Shown here: one piece after another, positions 35,877 to 53,023 of the stretch
How positions within the stretch are numbered: the stretch's first letter is position 1
Layout of the letters: each line of letters starts with the position of its first letter
Program-made: the position numbers and the translations under genes
Source of the DNA: Rotaria socialis
Lineage: Eukaryota; Rotifera; Eurotatoria; Philodinida; Philodinidae
NCBI GenBank assembly: GCA_905331475.1
Contig: CAJNYU010002985.1
Coordinates: 248,001 to 312,000 of the forward strand
Reading direction: 5' to 3'
DNA length: 64,000 nt
The notes under the pieces: generated by a model
What the model was told of the DNA's origin: nothing
The model's database searches: none
Seen by the model: the letters and a program-made list of their open reading frames with translations, nothing else

Positions 35877-38800
35877 TCAATCACTGTTAGTTGAAGATTC
35901 TATGTTTAATAGGGCAAAAGAATTAATTTAAAGCTAAGATAATAATTTTACCTGTTTGGCATTGATGTTCTATAGTCGACCATATTCGAACCGTTGCATC
36001 ATCTGATGCTGAAGCAAATAATAATGGTAATATGGGATGCCATGATACACAATTAACAGTACGTGTATGGCCAGAAAAGATCATTATTGGACGTTCCTGT
36101 TTTCGATGCCATAAATAAACTTTTGAATCTATTTAAAAAACAAGAAAACAAACTGAAATTGAATTCTTAACAAAATCTACTAACCTTCGCTACCGCTTGC
36201 TATAAATTCTTCATTAGGTCCGCCGAATGTTGCATGATTGACATAGTGTCCTTGTGTAACACCTTGATATTTACGAAGCAACTGTCTATCATGTAAATCC
36301 CATAGATGAACACCCTTTCGAGAAGAAAAAAGAAGCGCATAACATGAAAACGAAAACGTTTTTGTATTTATTTATACTTGTGTTGCAATATTAAGAAGAG
36401 CTAAACGGCCATCTTTACTTATTGTGAATGACATAATTGGATGGTCTTCGTGAATTCTAAATTGAAAATTAAAAACAACTAAATTTTCTTTTATAATTTT
36501 TTATATTTATACATTTGTTGATCAGTTAAACTGTCAAATTTATATGAGCTAATACGTTTTTGAGCATCAGCTGCTAATATAACTCCATCGCTAGTTACAT
36601 TTAAACATTGCAAGCGGACACCCTCCCAATTATCAATTACGTTACCATCAATATCCTAGAATTTAAAGAAAAACGACGATTTTATTTCGAAAAATTTAAA
36701 TTTTTATTCTACATACACAGTAATAAAATTGCCCACGAGATCCTCCACATACAAATCTTGTTCCGCATGGTAACCATGCAGCACAAGTTAAACTATCATC
36801 CGGAGTATGATGAATACGTGATCGTTGTTCTTCTCGCTAATTCGGAAATAAATAATTCTATTTTATGAATAAGAAATGAAGTGTCCTACTTGAATATCCC
36901 ATATCCAAATTTCACTACATTCATCCGTACCACAGGCTATTATATATCGGCTAAACGGACACCAAGCGATAAAACCAATACCAAATGAATGACCGTCGAA
37001 ATGCTTTCGTAATTTTAACTTATATGTTGTCTAATAACAAAACAAAACAAAAATCAATACATATTCATATTTGAAGTCAAGCGTTTGAATTTTACCATAT
37101 CAACATCGTATATATACAAATTGCCATCTTTGGAGCCCGTTGCAAGTTTAGTACCGTCGGGAGAAAATTTACAAAACCATACTTCATCGGTATGATTTGT
37201 TAATGTTTGAACGGTAACACATGGTAATGTTTGTCTAGAAACAAACAAAAGCAATTTTAACTTCTATACATCAGTGTTTGGATTTTCCCTTTTTTTTCTA
37301 TCCTTGAAAAGCTCATTTTCTTTTGTGTTGAGTACTTACTTGCTACATGTATGATCTTGAAGTAATGATACATCTTCAATAGATAATCTTCCTGGTTCAA
37401 CATGATATGTACACTGTTCTTGTTGTAATTGAATGGCTTGGGATAATAGGGATTCAAGTCGTTTCGGTGGTAACATGATATCGGGCGGGAAATATTCTAA
37501 AAGAAAAACAAAATTTCAATTTAAGGGCCCCACACCTTAAAAAAGTCGATTTTTTCGAAAAGACTTAAGTTTGAGTTTTCATCATGGGTAGATGCCTCAA
37601 AGTCTCCTCTTTCAGAATATATATATATATATATAGGTTTTTAAAAAAGGTTCGATTTTAAGGGATTTATCGAAAAAATACTAAGCCGTACTGTCTTGTT
37701 GTTCAACAAAAGAAAAGTGGCGGTAAGGTTATTTTTTCACCGAGCTGTTTTCTGAAAAAATAGTTACATGATTGGAATCTGTATAAAATTCTGAACAAAA
37801 TAGTGTACTTTTTTTGTGTAAAATAATTTTGCCTTGGTCGTCCTCTTGAAAACCAAATTGATTTTTTCTTTTTCTTCGGGATTTGATCTAGACATAGCTT
37901 ATTCAGTACGCTGATCACGAATATTAGGTTTATTTTCCATAAAAATGTGTCTCCGAATAAAAAAAGTGGCAGTTCCCTACCGGACGACGATTTTGTTTTT
38001 ACCTTGGCTCCCAGATCGCTGTCTTGTAATTAAAGAAATCAGTTCAGGAAAGAAGAAATACAATGAATATGTGCAGAAATGATAGTTCTATCGATTCCAT
38101 TCAATTGAAAGGGTTAAAAGCAATGTTAGTTATGTTTATTAGGTTAAAAACTCTCATTTCATATTCATCAGTATACGCGCGTCAGTTGAAAGAATAGAGC
38201 TAATAGCAAAGATCGTTTATAGGTGAAGCGAGTTAATATCATTCATGACATCATTGAAAAGGGTCTGTGTAAAAATATAACATATAGATCTTTTTTCGAG
38301 TTTAAACAAAAAGATGATTCTTTGACTTATCTATCGTTTTTCTCAAAACAAGGTTTTTTGTCAGAAAAAATGAAACTAATTTCAAGAGACTTAAGACATT
38401 AAAGGTCATTATTTTTTATTTTCAAACTTCAAGTGTAAGTAAACTCTTGTCCGATCAGATTTTTTATATTTGATTCCTGAACTTAAAAAAGTCGGATTCT
38501 ATACCAACAGGTGACCACTTTTAGGCAAATTTTGACCCCTATCCGAGTACAATGCTTGTAAAACATGAACTAAAGCAAATTTTTAAGTTCTGTTCTGACA
38601 AAAGTTGCCTATTGATGCTGGGTTTAATTTAACACAAGCGCGACTTTTATAGCTCTCCTACTGGCAGAGTCTTAGGGATTCTCCCCTGGTGGCCATAATT
38701 CGTATGTAAATAAGTCATATTTTCGACTCAGTTCAATGTACCGAGCTGAAATTTTTATCACAACTGTTTCTAGTGAAGATCAGTCATCCCTGAAAATTTC

Positions 38801-40509
38801 AGCTCAAACGAACCTCTCTAGGTGACAACACAGATCTGAGAGGAGGGGGGGGGCTTAATAACGATGAGTTTAAAATTTCCTCATTAATTTGATAGAAATA
38901 TCTACTCTCAAAGAAAAAATCTGAAAGTCTTCTCGTAATCCAATTTATATTGAGTATCTTAAACTAGTTTTTTTCTTGGCAACAGCAACCCTCGATTTCA
39001 GGAAACTTTAGTTACTTCCATTATTGCATCGCTGAAGTAGGCGTGTAAATAGAGAAGAATACTAGCGGTAATGGTAAGGTTAGTTTCATTTCTTTTGTTA
39101 AAGTTTCGGAACTATTTCCTGTTGAATTTTGTATTCATAGAAAATTAGAGAATAGAAAAAGCGAGTAATTATAAAACTCATCGTTGGTCTTGTAAATTTT
39201 TAAATTATATTATGATTGACAGTTGAGTTCATTTCTTACGAAAAAAACACCAAAAAGAAAAGCTTTTTCGTAAACATATCGTAATATAGATCAAAAATCA
39301 AACAAAAAGGATGCCTGTAATGCCATTACTAAATTCTTTTTGCATTTCAGTAAGATATTAAAGCTTCTGATAAAGATAAAACTAAATTTCATTTAGTAAT
39401 CTACTCATTTAGTTTTTTTTTGATTATAATCTTAATATTAGTTGTTAGAGAAAGTACCTAGAATTTTTTTATTCTTCGTATATCGAAATAGTTCTAATCC
39501 GATTTCTTTACAGGTGACCTTAACCTCACAGCAGGACTTTATTAGAAATAATAGTATATGAAGAACTTTGCTCTACTCCTAAAATAAAAATGTTATGCTT
39601 AGTTTTGAAAAAAATTACTTTGTAATTTTTCCATTAACTTGTCTCTTGATGCAAAACCTTTTCCAGACCAATTCGCTGCTTTGTACATATCTTTCATTGA
39701 TGTAAACATAAGAAATCTATAATAGTATTATGCAAAACACAATTTTATTTTCTTTCATTCTATCTAAATAGATATTTACGCAGTTAATTGATGAGTTCGT
39801 TCAATACGAATATTCAATGGTCGAATTTCATTTCTTAAACAATGAAGTGCTTCCATAGCTTGTTCATCTTCAATTAATTCAAAATATTTCTGTTCAAGAA
39901 TTAAATATTTCATTTGCTAGACGAAAAAGTCAAAATCTTGAATAACTATTTCAAATCAAATCGTTCTTACTTGGATGCCGTCCTGTTCTGCAATATATTG
40001 TTTTAATTTATCGAGAGCTATAAGTGCCTAAAAATAATTTATCTTATACAATCAACTGAATCTGAAGGATGAATTTGTTTTTTGTTACTTCTGTCCATTT
40101 TCCTGATATAATCAAATCACGAAAGTTTGATGCCTGCTCATGTTCTAGTACACAACCACTTTCTAATATGAGACTATCGACTGTGTGACTAAACAAAGAA
40201 AATGATAAAATTTCAAAAGTTGACTTTTTTATGCTACCTTAAGCCAACACTTTGTAAATGCTGTCCGATAAGTCTCAGGATTTCTTTTTCGCTATTCGAA
40301 AATATTTTTGTATGCAATTGACAGTGATTCGTTTGTGTTGATGATGATATTGAAGAATTATTAATATTATTAGAAATATTACCATTTAAATTTTGTTTAA
40401 GTCGTTCGAGCGTCGTAGCTGTATCCGATGTTGTTAGAGTTGTATTGTTATCATCAAGAACGGATGACATTAAAGGTTGTTGGGAAATATTGGGATTAGC
40501 AGTATGCAT
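35877..40509 (-). CDS. WDR26: WDR26 (GID7 homologue), 14 exons
   Basis: Exons: 40509-40238, 40188-40089, 40027-39971, 39916-39780, 39716-39619, 37496-37340, 37234-37096, 37030-36890, 36836-36717, 36655-36513, 36456-36378, 36314-36185, 36128-35952, 35899-35877, all in phase, 590 residues. After a polar leader comes a LisH motif ([12 protein letters not shown]...DSLILESG) and a CTLH region ([11 protein letters not shown]...[14 protein letters not shown]), then [13 protein letters not shown]. The WD40 propeller runs from [21 protein letters not shown] to [14 protein letters not shown] and DDATVRIW. The C-terminus is ESSTNSD, similar in place to vertebrate WDR26. The family is the substrate-side subunit of the CTLH/GID E3 ligase and also a G-beta-gamma scaffold. 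The start is uncertain: the frame stays open upstream to about 40665 with no ATG and encodes DDDVAGCPPPKRARL, suggesting a missing 5' exon. Confidence 0.92.
37528..39600. other. Large WDR26 intron, no recognised content
   Basis: This intron (37497-39618) is about 2.1 kb where the others are 50-130 bp. It contains a (TA)n run near 37617-37635, a G-run near 38844 and no open frame of note. An inserted element is possible but I could not find terminal repeats. Confidence 0.4.
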
Positions 40510-43007
40510 TGGTTGAGAATAGGAAAATTTTGAGTCTTCAGCAATGGTTGACGTTGTCGGATTTAGACGTGCTCGTTTGGGCGGTGGACACCCTGCAACG
40601 TCGTCGTCTGAACTTGTTGAGGCCAGTATTGTTTGGAGTTTAACAAATAATGATTCATAGGGAAATTGTTAGAATACGAATGCATAAACGCCAGCGTGAC
40701 AGAAAAAGAGAGCGAAGGAGAGAGAGAAAGAGACAGAGAAATATGGAAAAACGAAAAGAGAGAAAACAATGCACGTTTTCTAGACGAATTTAATTTAATC
40801 TAGGAAAAATAGATAGAGATAGATTAAATATAAACTGTTCATATGATATGATTCGCATATCTAAATAAATAAATAAATAATAATAGAAAAGAAAATGATT
40901 AGATTTGTCCTTGCAGAAGGACGACTTCAGTCGACCTCGAGTCGTCATACGTCTAGCGAATGTGAAGATAATTTATTGCGTATAATTGTAGGAAAAAGAA
41001 CAAAAATATTACCGAATACGGAAAATATTTCCCTTCGAATAATTTCTACAATAAAACAAACACTATCAATAGGTAAACGGTGGTCACGAAAGTATTTTTC
41101 TAATGGTTGAAAATGTTAACCAATCATACAATGATTACTTGAGTAAGTAAAGTAAAGTAAGTAATAATATGTCGAAAATGTCAAAACTTCTGTTTTTAAC
41201 AGAACAAGAGTCGAAAACAAGAGAAAAGCACTCTACACACTTATACTTTAAGAAAGCTATTGTTTTTGGTATTTAACTAGCAAAAGTAAAATTCTATTCT
41301 ACCAAGCAAGAAGCATTTGAATTAAGTTTATTGTAACAAGATTTCATCATGATTGAATGTCTTGAATTCTATCTTAATTCCTCTACTTTTTTTTCCTATG
41401 ATTTATTCATTAGAAATATATCCTGCAACTATTGAAAATATGTCTTGACCAGTTAATCTTCTTTCACCCTAATTCATAATTACACGCATCAAATGTAATT
41501 TTTACGCTGTTTACGAATATCACACTGAAAATTGATTGATAAAATGAACTATTTCAATTTTCTGGGTAATTCCCTCTCATTTGCAGATAGACTAACGTAT
41601 ATATCTGTCATGCAAATGATGCAATATAATTTTCTGCATTCTACTCAATAGTGACATCAAATAAGAAAAAGGAACAATAATAAACATTTTTTCTTCTCGG
41701 TGTGTCGTATAAAGTTTTGGAGAATGGTTGAAATAATTGTATGGCGTAGTTTTAATCAAAACAAATCACTCACAAAAAGATGTGCGTCCGAATCCAACTT
41801 CTTTGAGTAGCAAACATTCTCTAGTTTATAGAGCTGCACTTTTCAAAAGTACTTACACATATTTTGTAGTTGTAAACTATTCATTTGAAAATCATTTCAG
41901 CTTTTTAATTTTATTAGCACGATGATAACGTTTAGTATTATTGCTTCGTATAGAAATGACGTCAAAGAAATTCGAACTGATCTTGATTATAATGCGCAAA
42001 GCTCTATATCTATTAAAAGTAACCCAGGCTTTGTCGTTCTCTTTTGTTAAGATCACATTCAAGTTAATCTCTTGTTTTATTGATGGATGATATGTCGTCC
42101 CAAAAATAAAAGCTGAATATTGTTGGATTGAATGAAGTCATTTATTTATGTTTGATAAGCTTATTTCGTGTTCAATAACACCACAGTTGGTGTTTACGTC
42201 TGAGGATCTGCTGGGGTATTGGCAAAATATTCTCTCGTTCGTCCTTCTATTAGACGATCAGTTTCAAGAGTACAACGATCATATTTAGATAAAAAGTAAT
42301 CAGGTAATAAAAAGCAGTCGGCTGTATTTTCTTTCGACACCTTTGATAGTAAAATTTCGTTAGACTTCGATTTTCACTTGTCAGAAAAATTGAACTGTAA
42401 GAAAAAAAGCTTGCTAGCGCAGCCCCTTTGGGGCTAAAATGTGGAACTTACATTTATCCCTTCGACTTACTAAAATAATTCAAAATAGTTCATCTGAAAA
42501 ATCTACCCTGATTTCCAAAATCTATAATTAGGTCATTGTCTATTTGCTTATGTCTGCAATCGAGTATTAATTATTAGCTGGTATATTTAACAATGGCAGA
42601 TACTAGTTTCTACAGTCTCTAATGGTACCCTAAGCTAGTTACTATGGTCTGTAATGGGTAACCATTGCGTTTTTCGTGTAGTCTGTAATTAAAAAAGGAA
42701 GAAATAGCAGCCTAATTAGTCAAGCTCCTAATTAGCACAATTTTGAAATAATTAATGTCTGTAATGGGGAGGGGGGGAGCCTAAAAAATCTCGCTTATAA
42801 ACTTACACTCCCAATTTTCTTCGAAAATATATGTGAGTTCCACAAAACAAAATAAACTTATGAGAAATAATCAAGATTCATTAATGATTTGAAGATAACC
42901 AAAACTAGATCTACAATTCGACACTCCTCGTTTCCTTCTGATAAATTGTTTAATCTGAAAGAAACAATTATTTATTTATTTATTAAATCACATTACTATA
43001 AAAATTA
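40510..43007. other. Upstream region of WDR26 and intergenic DNA
   Basis: The first 160 bp probably contain the missing 5' coding part of WDR26. A purine-rich tract lies at 40700-40770. A 71-codon frame at 40895-41110 (+) has no recognisable similarity. The remainder is AT-rich, with a repeated TCTGTAATGGG phrase around 42580-42775. Confidence 0.4.
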
Positions 43008-43166
43008 TTAACCTAACTGCAACTGTAGCGATGGTGGCTGCTCGAGTAGTACAACATTATTCGGTCTTCTGTATTCAACAATTGACACAGTCTCTAATAA
43101 TAAGCTCATAATACATGGCATGACAGCCTGAGTGAAGATGAAAAAGGTGTCTACGAGACAATTCAC
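43008..43166 (-). pseudogene. Orphan terminal exon candidate with a hydrophobic segment
   Basis: On the minus strand a good acceptor (TTTTCTAG) is followed by an open frame of 52 codons and a stop at 43010-43008. It reads NCLVDTFFIFTQAVMPCIMS then LLLETVSIVEYRRPNNVVLL, and looks like a transmembrane span plus short tail. I found no upstream exon within a few kb. It may be a relic of a membrane-protein gene, an exon of a gene with long introns, or chance. Confidence 0.35.
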
Positions 43167-47537
<4,371 letters not shown>

Positions 47538-48094
47538 GCACGATGAATAGAAAACTTGAATAAATTAGAGCTGATACGTAAACAAGATTTCGCTTCATCC
47601 GTCACACATAGACATTGTTAAAAAGAACCTATCCTTTCAAGACCACAATTAACGATTGTAGAACTCGAGTACTTTGTTCTTTGACGTTAATACATAATGG
47701 TCCAATCAAATACTCTAATAGAGTATGATTTAAAAAGATTTCTGTAATAACATTCTCTGTGATATAAAATGGTGAATAGTTGGGTACGGTTCTTTTTTGT
47801 GTCGCGCCTCTAGATTGTCTGGTTTCTATGAGACTTGCGAATTAAAATAGGTTGCAATGCTTTAAATTTTTGCTTTCGATTTTACATAAGATTTTTCCAG
47901 TGAAACTAAAAGTCAGCATATCGATGAACTTATGATGATTGATGTCCTTCGGTTTTTAACAATAGCCCGAAAATCAGTTAGATTGTTAATACTGACTGAA
48001 AATGATTGTACTAATATATATTATTGGGACTTTGAAAAGGTTAACAGCCGACAGAAAAAGTCATATGAAATAATCCGTTTGTTGTCAAAGAAGA

Positions 48095-48460
48095 ATTTAT
48101 CTTAAGTATTTCTTATTTTATTTGTTTAAAGAAAATGTAACGCCTGCTATGCAAAATGATCCATCTTCATTGAACCACCAATGTCGATCATTCACGTGTT
48201 TAACATCACCAAAGCCAAGTGCGACTGGTCATCATGCTGATAGTTCATCGGATGATGATGAAAATAAAAAGAAGACAACAACGACCGCTAAAAGCGAAGA
48301 AGAATCAACTGATACAAGCGAAAATGATGTTGATTATTCTGTTCTAAATGATGAATCAATTCAAGATTTTAGTTTTACAAGCGCACGTGAACAAGCTAAA
48401 AAACGAATTTTACATGATGAAGAAGAATTCACATTAAAGCAAGCCAAAGAAAAAAAATAA
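48095..48460 (+). CDS. Acidic 3' exon: alternative last exon of the GH13 gene or separate small gene
   Basis: An open frame ends at TAA 48458-48460. It is Ser/Asp/Glu/Lys-rich (SSSDDDENKKK, EESTDTSENDVDYS, then a helical ILHDEEEFTLKQAKEKK end). If a separate gene, translation would start at ATG 48149 (103 residues). However, an acceptor-like site near 48131 (TTTAAAG) gives a phase-1 join to the GH13 exon ending at 47455, replacing its two-codon last exon. Both possible last exons have the same phase. AATAAA overlaps the stop. There is no domain match. Confidence 0.5.
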   Translation: MYLKYFLFYLFKENVTPAMQNDPSSLNHQCRSFTCLTSPKPSATGHHADSSSDDDENKKKTTTTAKSEEESTDTSENDVDYSVLNDESIQDFSFTSAREQAKKRILHDEEEFTLKQAKEKK

Positions 48461-49854
48461 AACGTTTAATATATGTTATTATTTTCCACTACACTGAATA
48501 TATATTTACTTCCGTATCATGGCAGACGGAAAATCAATATAAAAAAGCATTGTTTCTTTTTTGGATCATGGTGATTATTCTATAGGCCCATGTCTTTCTA
48601 TTGAAATGATAAAAATAGCGAGAAAAAAATACATATTTTTTTAAAATCTGAGTACGTTTATTTTATGAATTATTTTATTTTGTTCCTCTTATTTTCATGC
48701 TATCGTTTTTAGTCATACTAATAGTTATATATTGTCGCTAGAGTTTTGTTCTATTTTTCATATAAGTGCATACCCGATAAAAAGAAATGAAGTTTATGTT
48801 ACCGTTATTGAAGTAATGAAAATGAATAATAAAATAATTTTACTTTCATAACGGACACGAGTCATGAATGTTCATGGTGAATATCCAACGTATACTACAA
48901 AAAGATACATAGATGATATGGTTTTGTAATCCTTGCAACTAGAGAATACGACATCTGAGATCTATTATGTTGATTATTCAACACTTCTGAAAACATATTG
49001 ACGATTACTTTTGGCAGCAAATGTTTAGTCTACTATTGTCAACAACAGACTTAACACATCATTGTTTAACCTAATTTTGCACGAGAATACACATAGTAGA
49101 ACATTAAGTCTATTTGGTTGACACTTGATGAGGACTTCATTGCGACTGAATGTTCGAACAATAACTTTTCTGTATACTATTCCAGTTTAGTACCAGTAAG
49201 ACCTAGACTACAAACATATCTACATATATGGAATAGTCTACGCGAATAGCTTTCAAATTTTAATAATACCGAGCATGTGACGAGACGCAATTCTTGCTTG
49301 GATGAAATAGCTTTCAAGTAATCTTCAGCGTGTTTTTTTTATCAAGCTGGCTTTCAACCATTACACATTGAAAAAGTATAACTACGTAGAACAGGTCATT
49401 CGAAAACAGTTGATCGAAGGTTCCACGGACAATGCCGTTGAAGTAATAAATCTTCTTCTTAATAAAAAGAAATTTGAATAATACTATTTGCTCAGAAAAT
49501 CTTTGACACCGTTATAAATTTAGCAATCTTGTATTAAAGCAGATAAGGTTCTATTGAAGTTTGCCGATTCATTCATTTTCAAGCTAATATCTACTATTTT
49601 AAACATTATCGTCCATGGAATTCATCAACCGATCAATCAAATCAAACAGAGCGGATTTTTTTTGAATTTTTCCCCCAGTTAATTTCTTTACAAGAGACCA
49701 AAAATATCCAACTGACTATTTTATCCGCACATTGATGTAAGCGACATCTAAATCAAAGAAGAAAACACTTCTTTCATGTTCGACTTTTTTTTACTTATAA
49801 CTAAAACGAAACGATTTGTATTTCACGTAGAATAAAACGATTCCATCTCCCTTG
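48461..49854. other. Intergenic DNA
   Basis: 1.4 kb of AT-rich sequence with no gene signal. Confidence 0.5.
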
Positions 49855-52650
49855 ATGACGATCGAAAAGAATAAATTACAAGTAATAGAAGATAATATTG
49901 ATGATTATGTTCAACTCTATTTTTTGTTAGTTACCAACAATAGATGATTTTCATTTTCTGAAAACTATCAGCCGTGGCAGCTATGGGTATGAATGAAATT
50001 CAATCGAAATACCGATGAAGAATTTCGATGTTTTTCTTTCTAATTTAGACGAGTTTATTTAGCAACAAAGAAGAATGATGACAAGAAAACAAAATATGCA
50101 GTTAAAGTTATTAATAAACAAAATATACGTAAAAAGAATCTAATTGAACAAAGTAATATATAAATATATATATACAGTTCGAGAGTGTTCGTTCTTTTTG
50201 AATTTGTTCTTTGTTTAGTTGTTAATGAACGTGATGCTCTAGCAATTATGCATAGTCAATTTGTTGTCAGCCTTTTTTACTCGTTGCAAAGCAAAGAAAA
50301 TATTTATTTAGTGATGGAATATATGATCGGTGGCGATCTAATGTCGTTGCTATGTATTAAGCATATATTTGAAAAGCACGAAGCGCAATTTTATATTGCT
50401 GAAATAGCTCTCGCACTCGATTATTTACATCGAAGAGATGTGATTCATCGGTAAGAACATAGATAAAGAAGAATAAATCCTATTTGATTTTAACGGATTT
50501 TTCAAACAGAGATTTAAAACCAGATAATGTTTTGATATCAGCAACAGGACATATCAAATTAACTGATCTTGGTCTATCGGAAATTCGAAATAGAAGAAGT
50601 ATGTGATTGACACTTTTTTGTTTTTATGATTGTCTTTATTAGATGTACTCTACTGCAAAGCGTCATTATTTGATATTGTACGATAATTTTCTAGTCTGTT
50701 CTGTAGACGTTCCTTTGTAAAAGTAAAAACACGTGAGACTACGATAGATGGAACAGTACAGTTAATCACAGAATTGCACAAGCATTGAACAAAAAGTGAA
50801 TTCACTGCTAGATATCTATGAGAATTAAATAAAGTCTGATTCAAATTTTACATTGTTTTGGAACCTGCCATCGTGGGAACCGATATTTAATTCATATGAT
50901 TTCTTTTCTAGAAGTATCAGTAGCAGATATTATTGGTACACCATCGGTATGCAAAGTGCGTTCGTTTCGTACACCCGGCCAAATTATATCGTTAACATCT
51001 GACTTCAGCTTTGTAAGAAATTTTTCCTTTTGTTATCAATACATTAATCTATTCGTCCTCTCTAATTTAGTCTTCTAATGAATCAGATTCCGGCCTATTT
51101 CATACATCAACATCAATAGAAAATATTTATACAAATAATAATTCTTTTCGTTCAGCAACATCGTCGCGTTTAATTGATAATAATTTACGTATTTATCGGC
51201 AACCTTTACCAGAGTGCATACCTGAAAACGGACCATTATCATTTGGCAATGATGAATTCGATGATCGCGAAGACGCAAGCACAAATAGCACATCGGTCTT
51301 TCTTTTTTCTAGTCCAAATAGACACGTATCAAATATATCACAAACAATAAAACAACGACCACGTATTTATCATCATAAAACTATATCAAGATTACTTGCT
51401 TCATCACCGGCTCAACAAAATCAATATCGGCAATTACCTGGACTTGGCCGAACAGCTAATTCTGCAATGGCAACGGTTTCGGCAGCAGCTTCGCCATCTC
51501 TATCACCTATTCGATATTCGTGCGATGCATCAGGAATTAATCAAACTCAACCAAATGAAAAATCAACAAATCTTGATGACAACATTATCTCAATACCTAT
51601 AGAAGAGATACAATCAAATCAGACTTCGTTACCTATTGATGATAGTTTACTGAAAGTTGGTATTTTTTGTTTTTAAAAACAAAAGTTTAGTTTCTTTGAC
51701 AAGATAATTCTGTGCAAAACTTCTGAGTTCAACGGAGCAAGAAAATAAATGATAATTGTAATTGCACTGGTAGTTCTTTCATTTCCTCTATTAGTTATAA
51801 TTATAAGTGAACCTGAATCTCAAGCTCTATATAATCTCCTTCTGCAATTTTAATCTAATCTAAAATATGCTTTAATTGCAGCCAGTGTGTCGTGCTCAAA
51901 ATTATTCCAGTGGTCGAATAACAAGTGATCTAACAACGAATACATCTATTCGAAGTAGTTTTCTTAAATCACCAATGCATCCAAATGTTTTCGGACCTGT
52001 TTTGGGTACACCAGATTATTTAAGTGAATATTTTTTTCTCAATCGATCTTATACAATTTTTGTGTTCTAGGCCCAGAAATTCTAATGCAAGATGAAAATC
52101 ACAGTATGTGATTGTATAGATCTATACTTTATCGTAAGCGTCTATTTCATTTAGCTGCAGCAGTTGATTTTTGGGCGCTTGGCATATGTCTCTATCAATT
52201 TCTCGTTGGTGTAACACCATTTTCAGATGATAGTCCTCATGCTGTCATATCTAATATATTAAATTATCGATTGGTATGGCCCGAAGACGATGATGATGAT
52301 AATCAATTATCAGAAGATGGAGTCAGAGTTATTAAAGGTTTACTTAATCCTGATCCAAATTTACGATTTCAACTAGACAGTATATTAATTCTTTTTCTAT
52401 GTTTGTCTTATGTTTTGTTATTATTATTATTTAGATTTGAAGAAGGAATCTTTTTTTAATTTGATCGATTGGGATAATTTATCCAACATACCGGCGCCAT
52501 TTATTCCAGTGCCCGATGACGATTCAGATACGTTCTATTTTGAAGGTAGTTTTTATCAAAATATAATTTTTTAATTAAAAAAATCTTGTCATAGCTCGAA
52601 ATAAAGCAATTGGTTTCGATGAAGACTCGATTGATTACATACCGATATGA
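49855..52650 (+). CDS. MASTL: MASTL / Greatwall kinase (12 exons)
   Basis: Exons 49855-49881, 49931-49986, 50049-50152, 50219-50450, 50510-50598, 50912-51012, 51071-51655, 51882-52023, 52071-52103, 52155-52379, 52435-52545, 52595-52650; 586 residues. It is an AGC-type kinase: glycine loop ISRGSYG (22-28), catalytic Lys47 (YAVKVIN), Glu66 (NERDALA), HRDLKPDN (139-146) and activation motif GTPDYLSPEI. As in Greatwall, the kinase is split by a long insert between the DFG position and the activation segment (about 230 residues here against about 540 in human). It keeps GTPS and RTPGQ (Thr180, Thr191), matching the human CDK1 sites Thr194 and Thr207. The AGC tail [18 protein letters not shown] is present. 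The DFG motif reads DLG (159-161). The family phosphorylates ENSA/ARPP19 to inhibit PP2A-B55 at mitotic entry. Confidence 0.93.
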
Positions 52651-53023
52651 AAATGATTATTTCTGCAAACCGATTTTAATACCTAAACTATTTTCTTTCT
52701 TTTATCTATGTGCGTGAATTCGGTAGTTTTTTTAATGTTCAACTGTTGTCTCATGTGGTTTTTTTCCTTCTTATATTTCCTGCAGTTCCATTTTGTACAT
52801 TTTTTATGTTTGAAACGCGTCTGTTTGTTAGTTTAAATAATAAAAGAACGATTCGACGAACACAATGGAGAGAAGAAATAAATGATTTGTACTTTTTTGG
52901 AGAAAGAGGCCCGTAGCCATAGTTTACACTTAAATAAATGGCACACAATGCAATGAAGAAAGAAAAAGGAACGGGAGAAAAATCGCGTCGTATTGTTTTG
53001 ACGAACACAATTAATCCATAATC

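Noticed and set aside
40895-41110. 71-codon ORF upstream of WDR26
   Set aside because: No similarity, no splice partner, opposite strand to the neighbouring gene.
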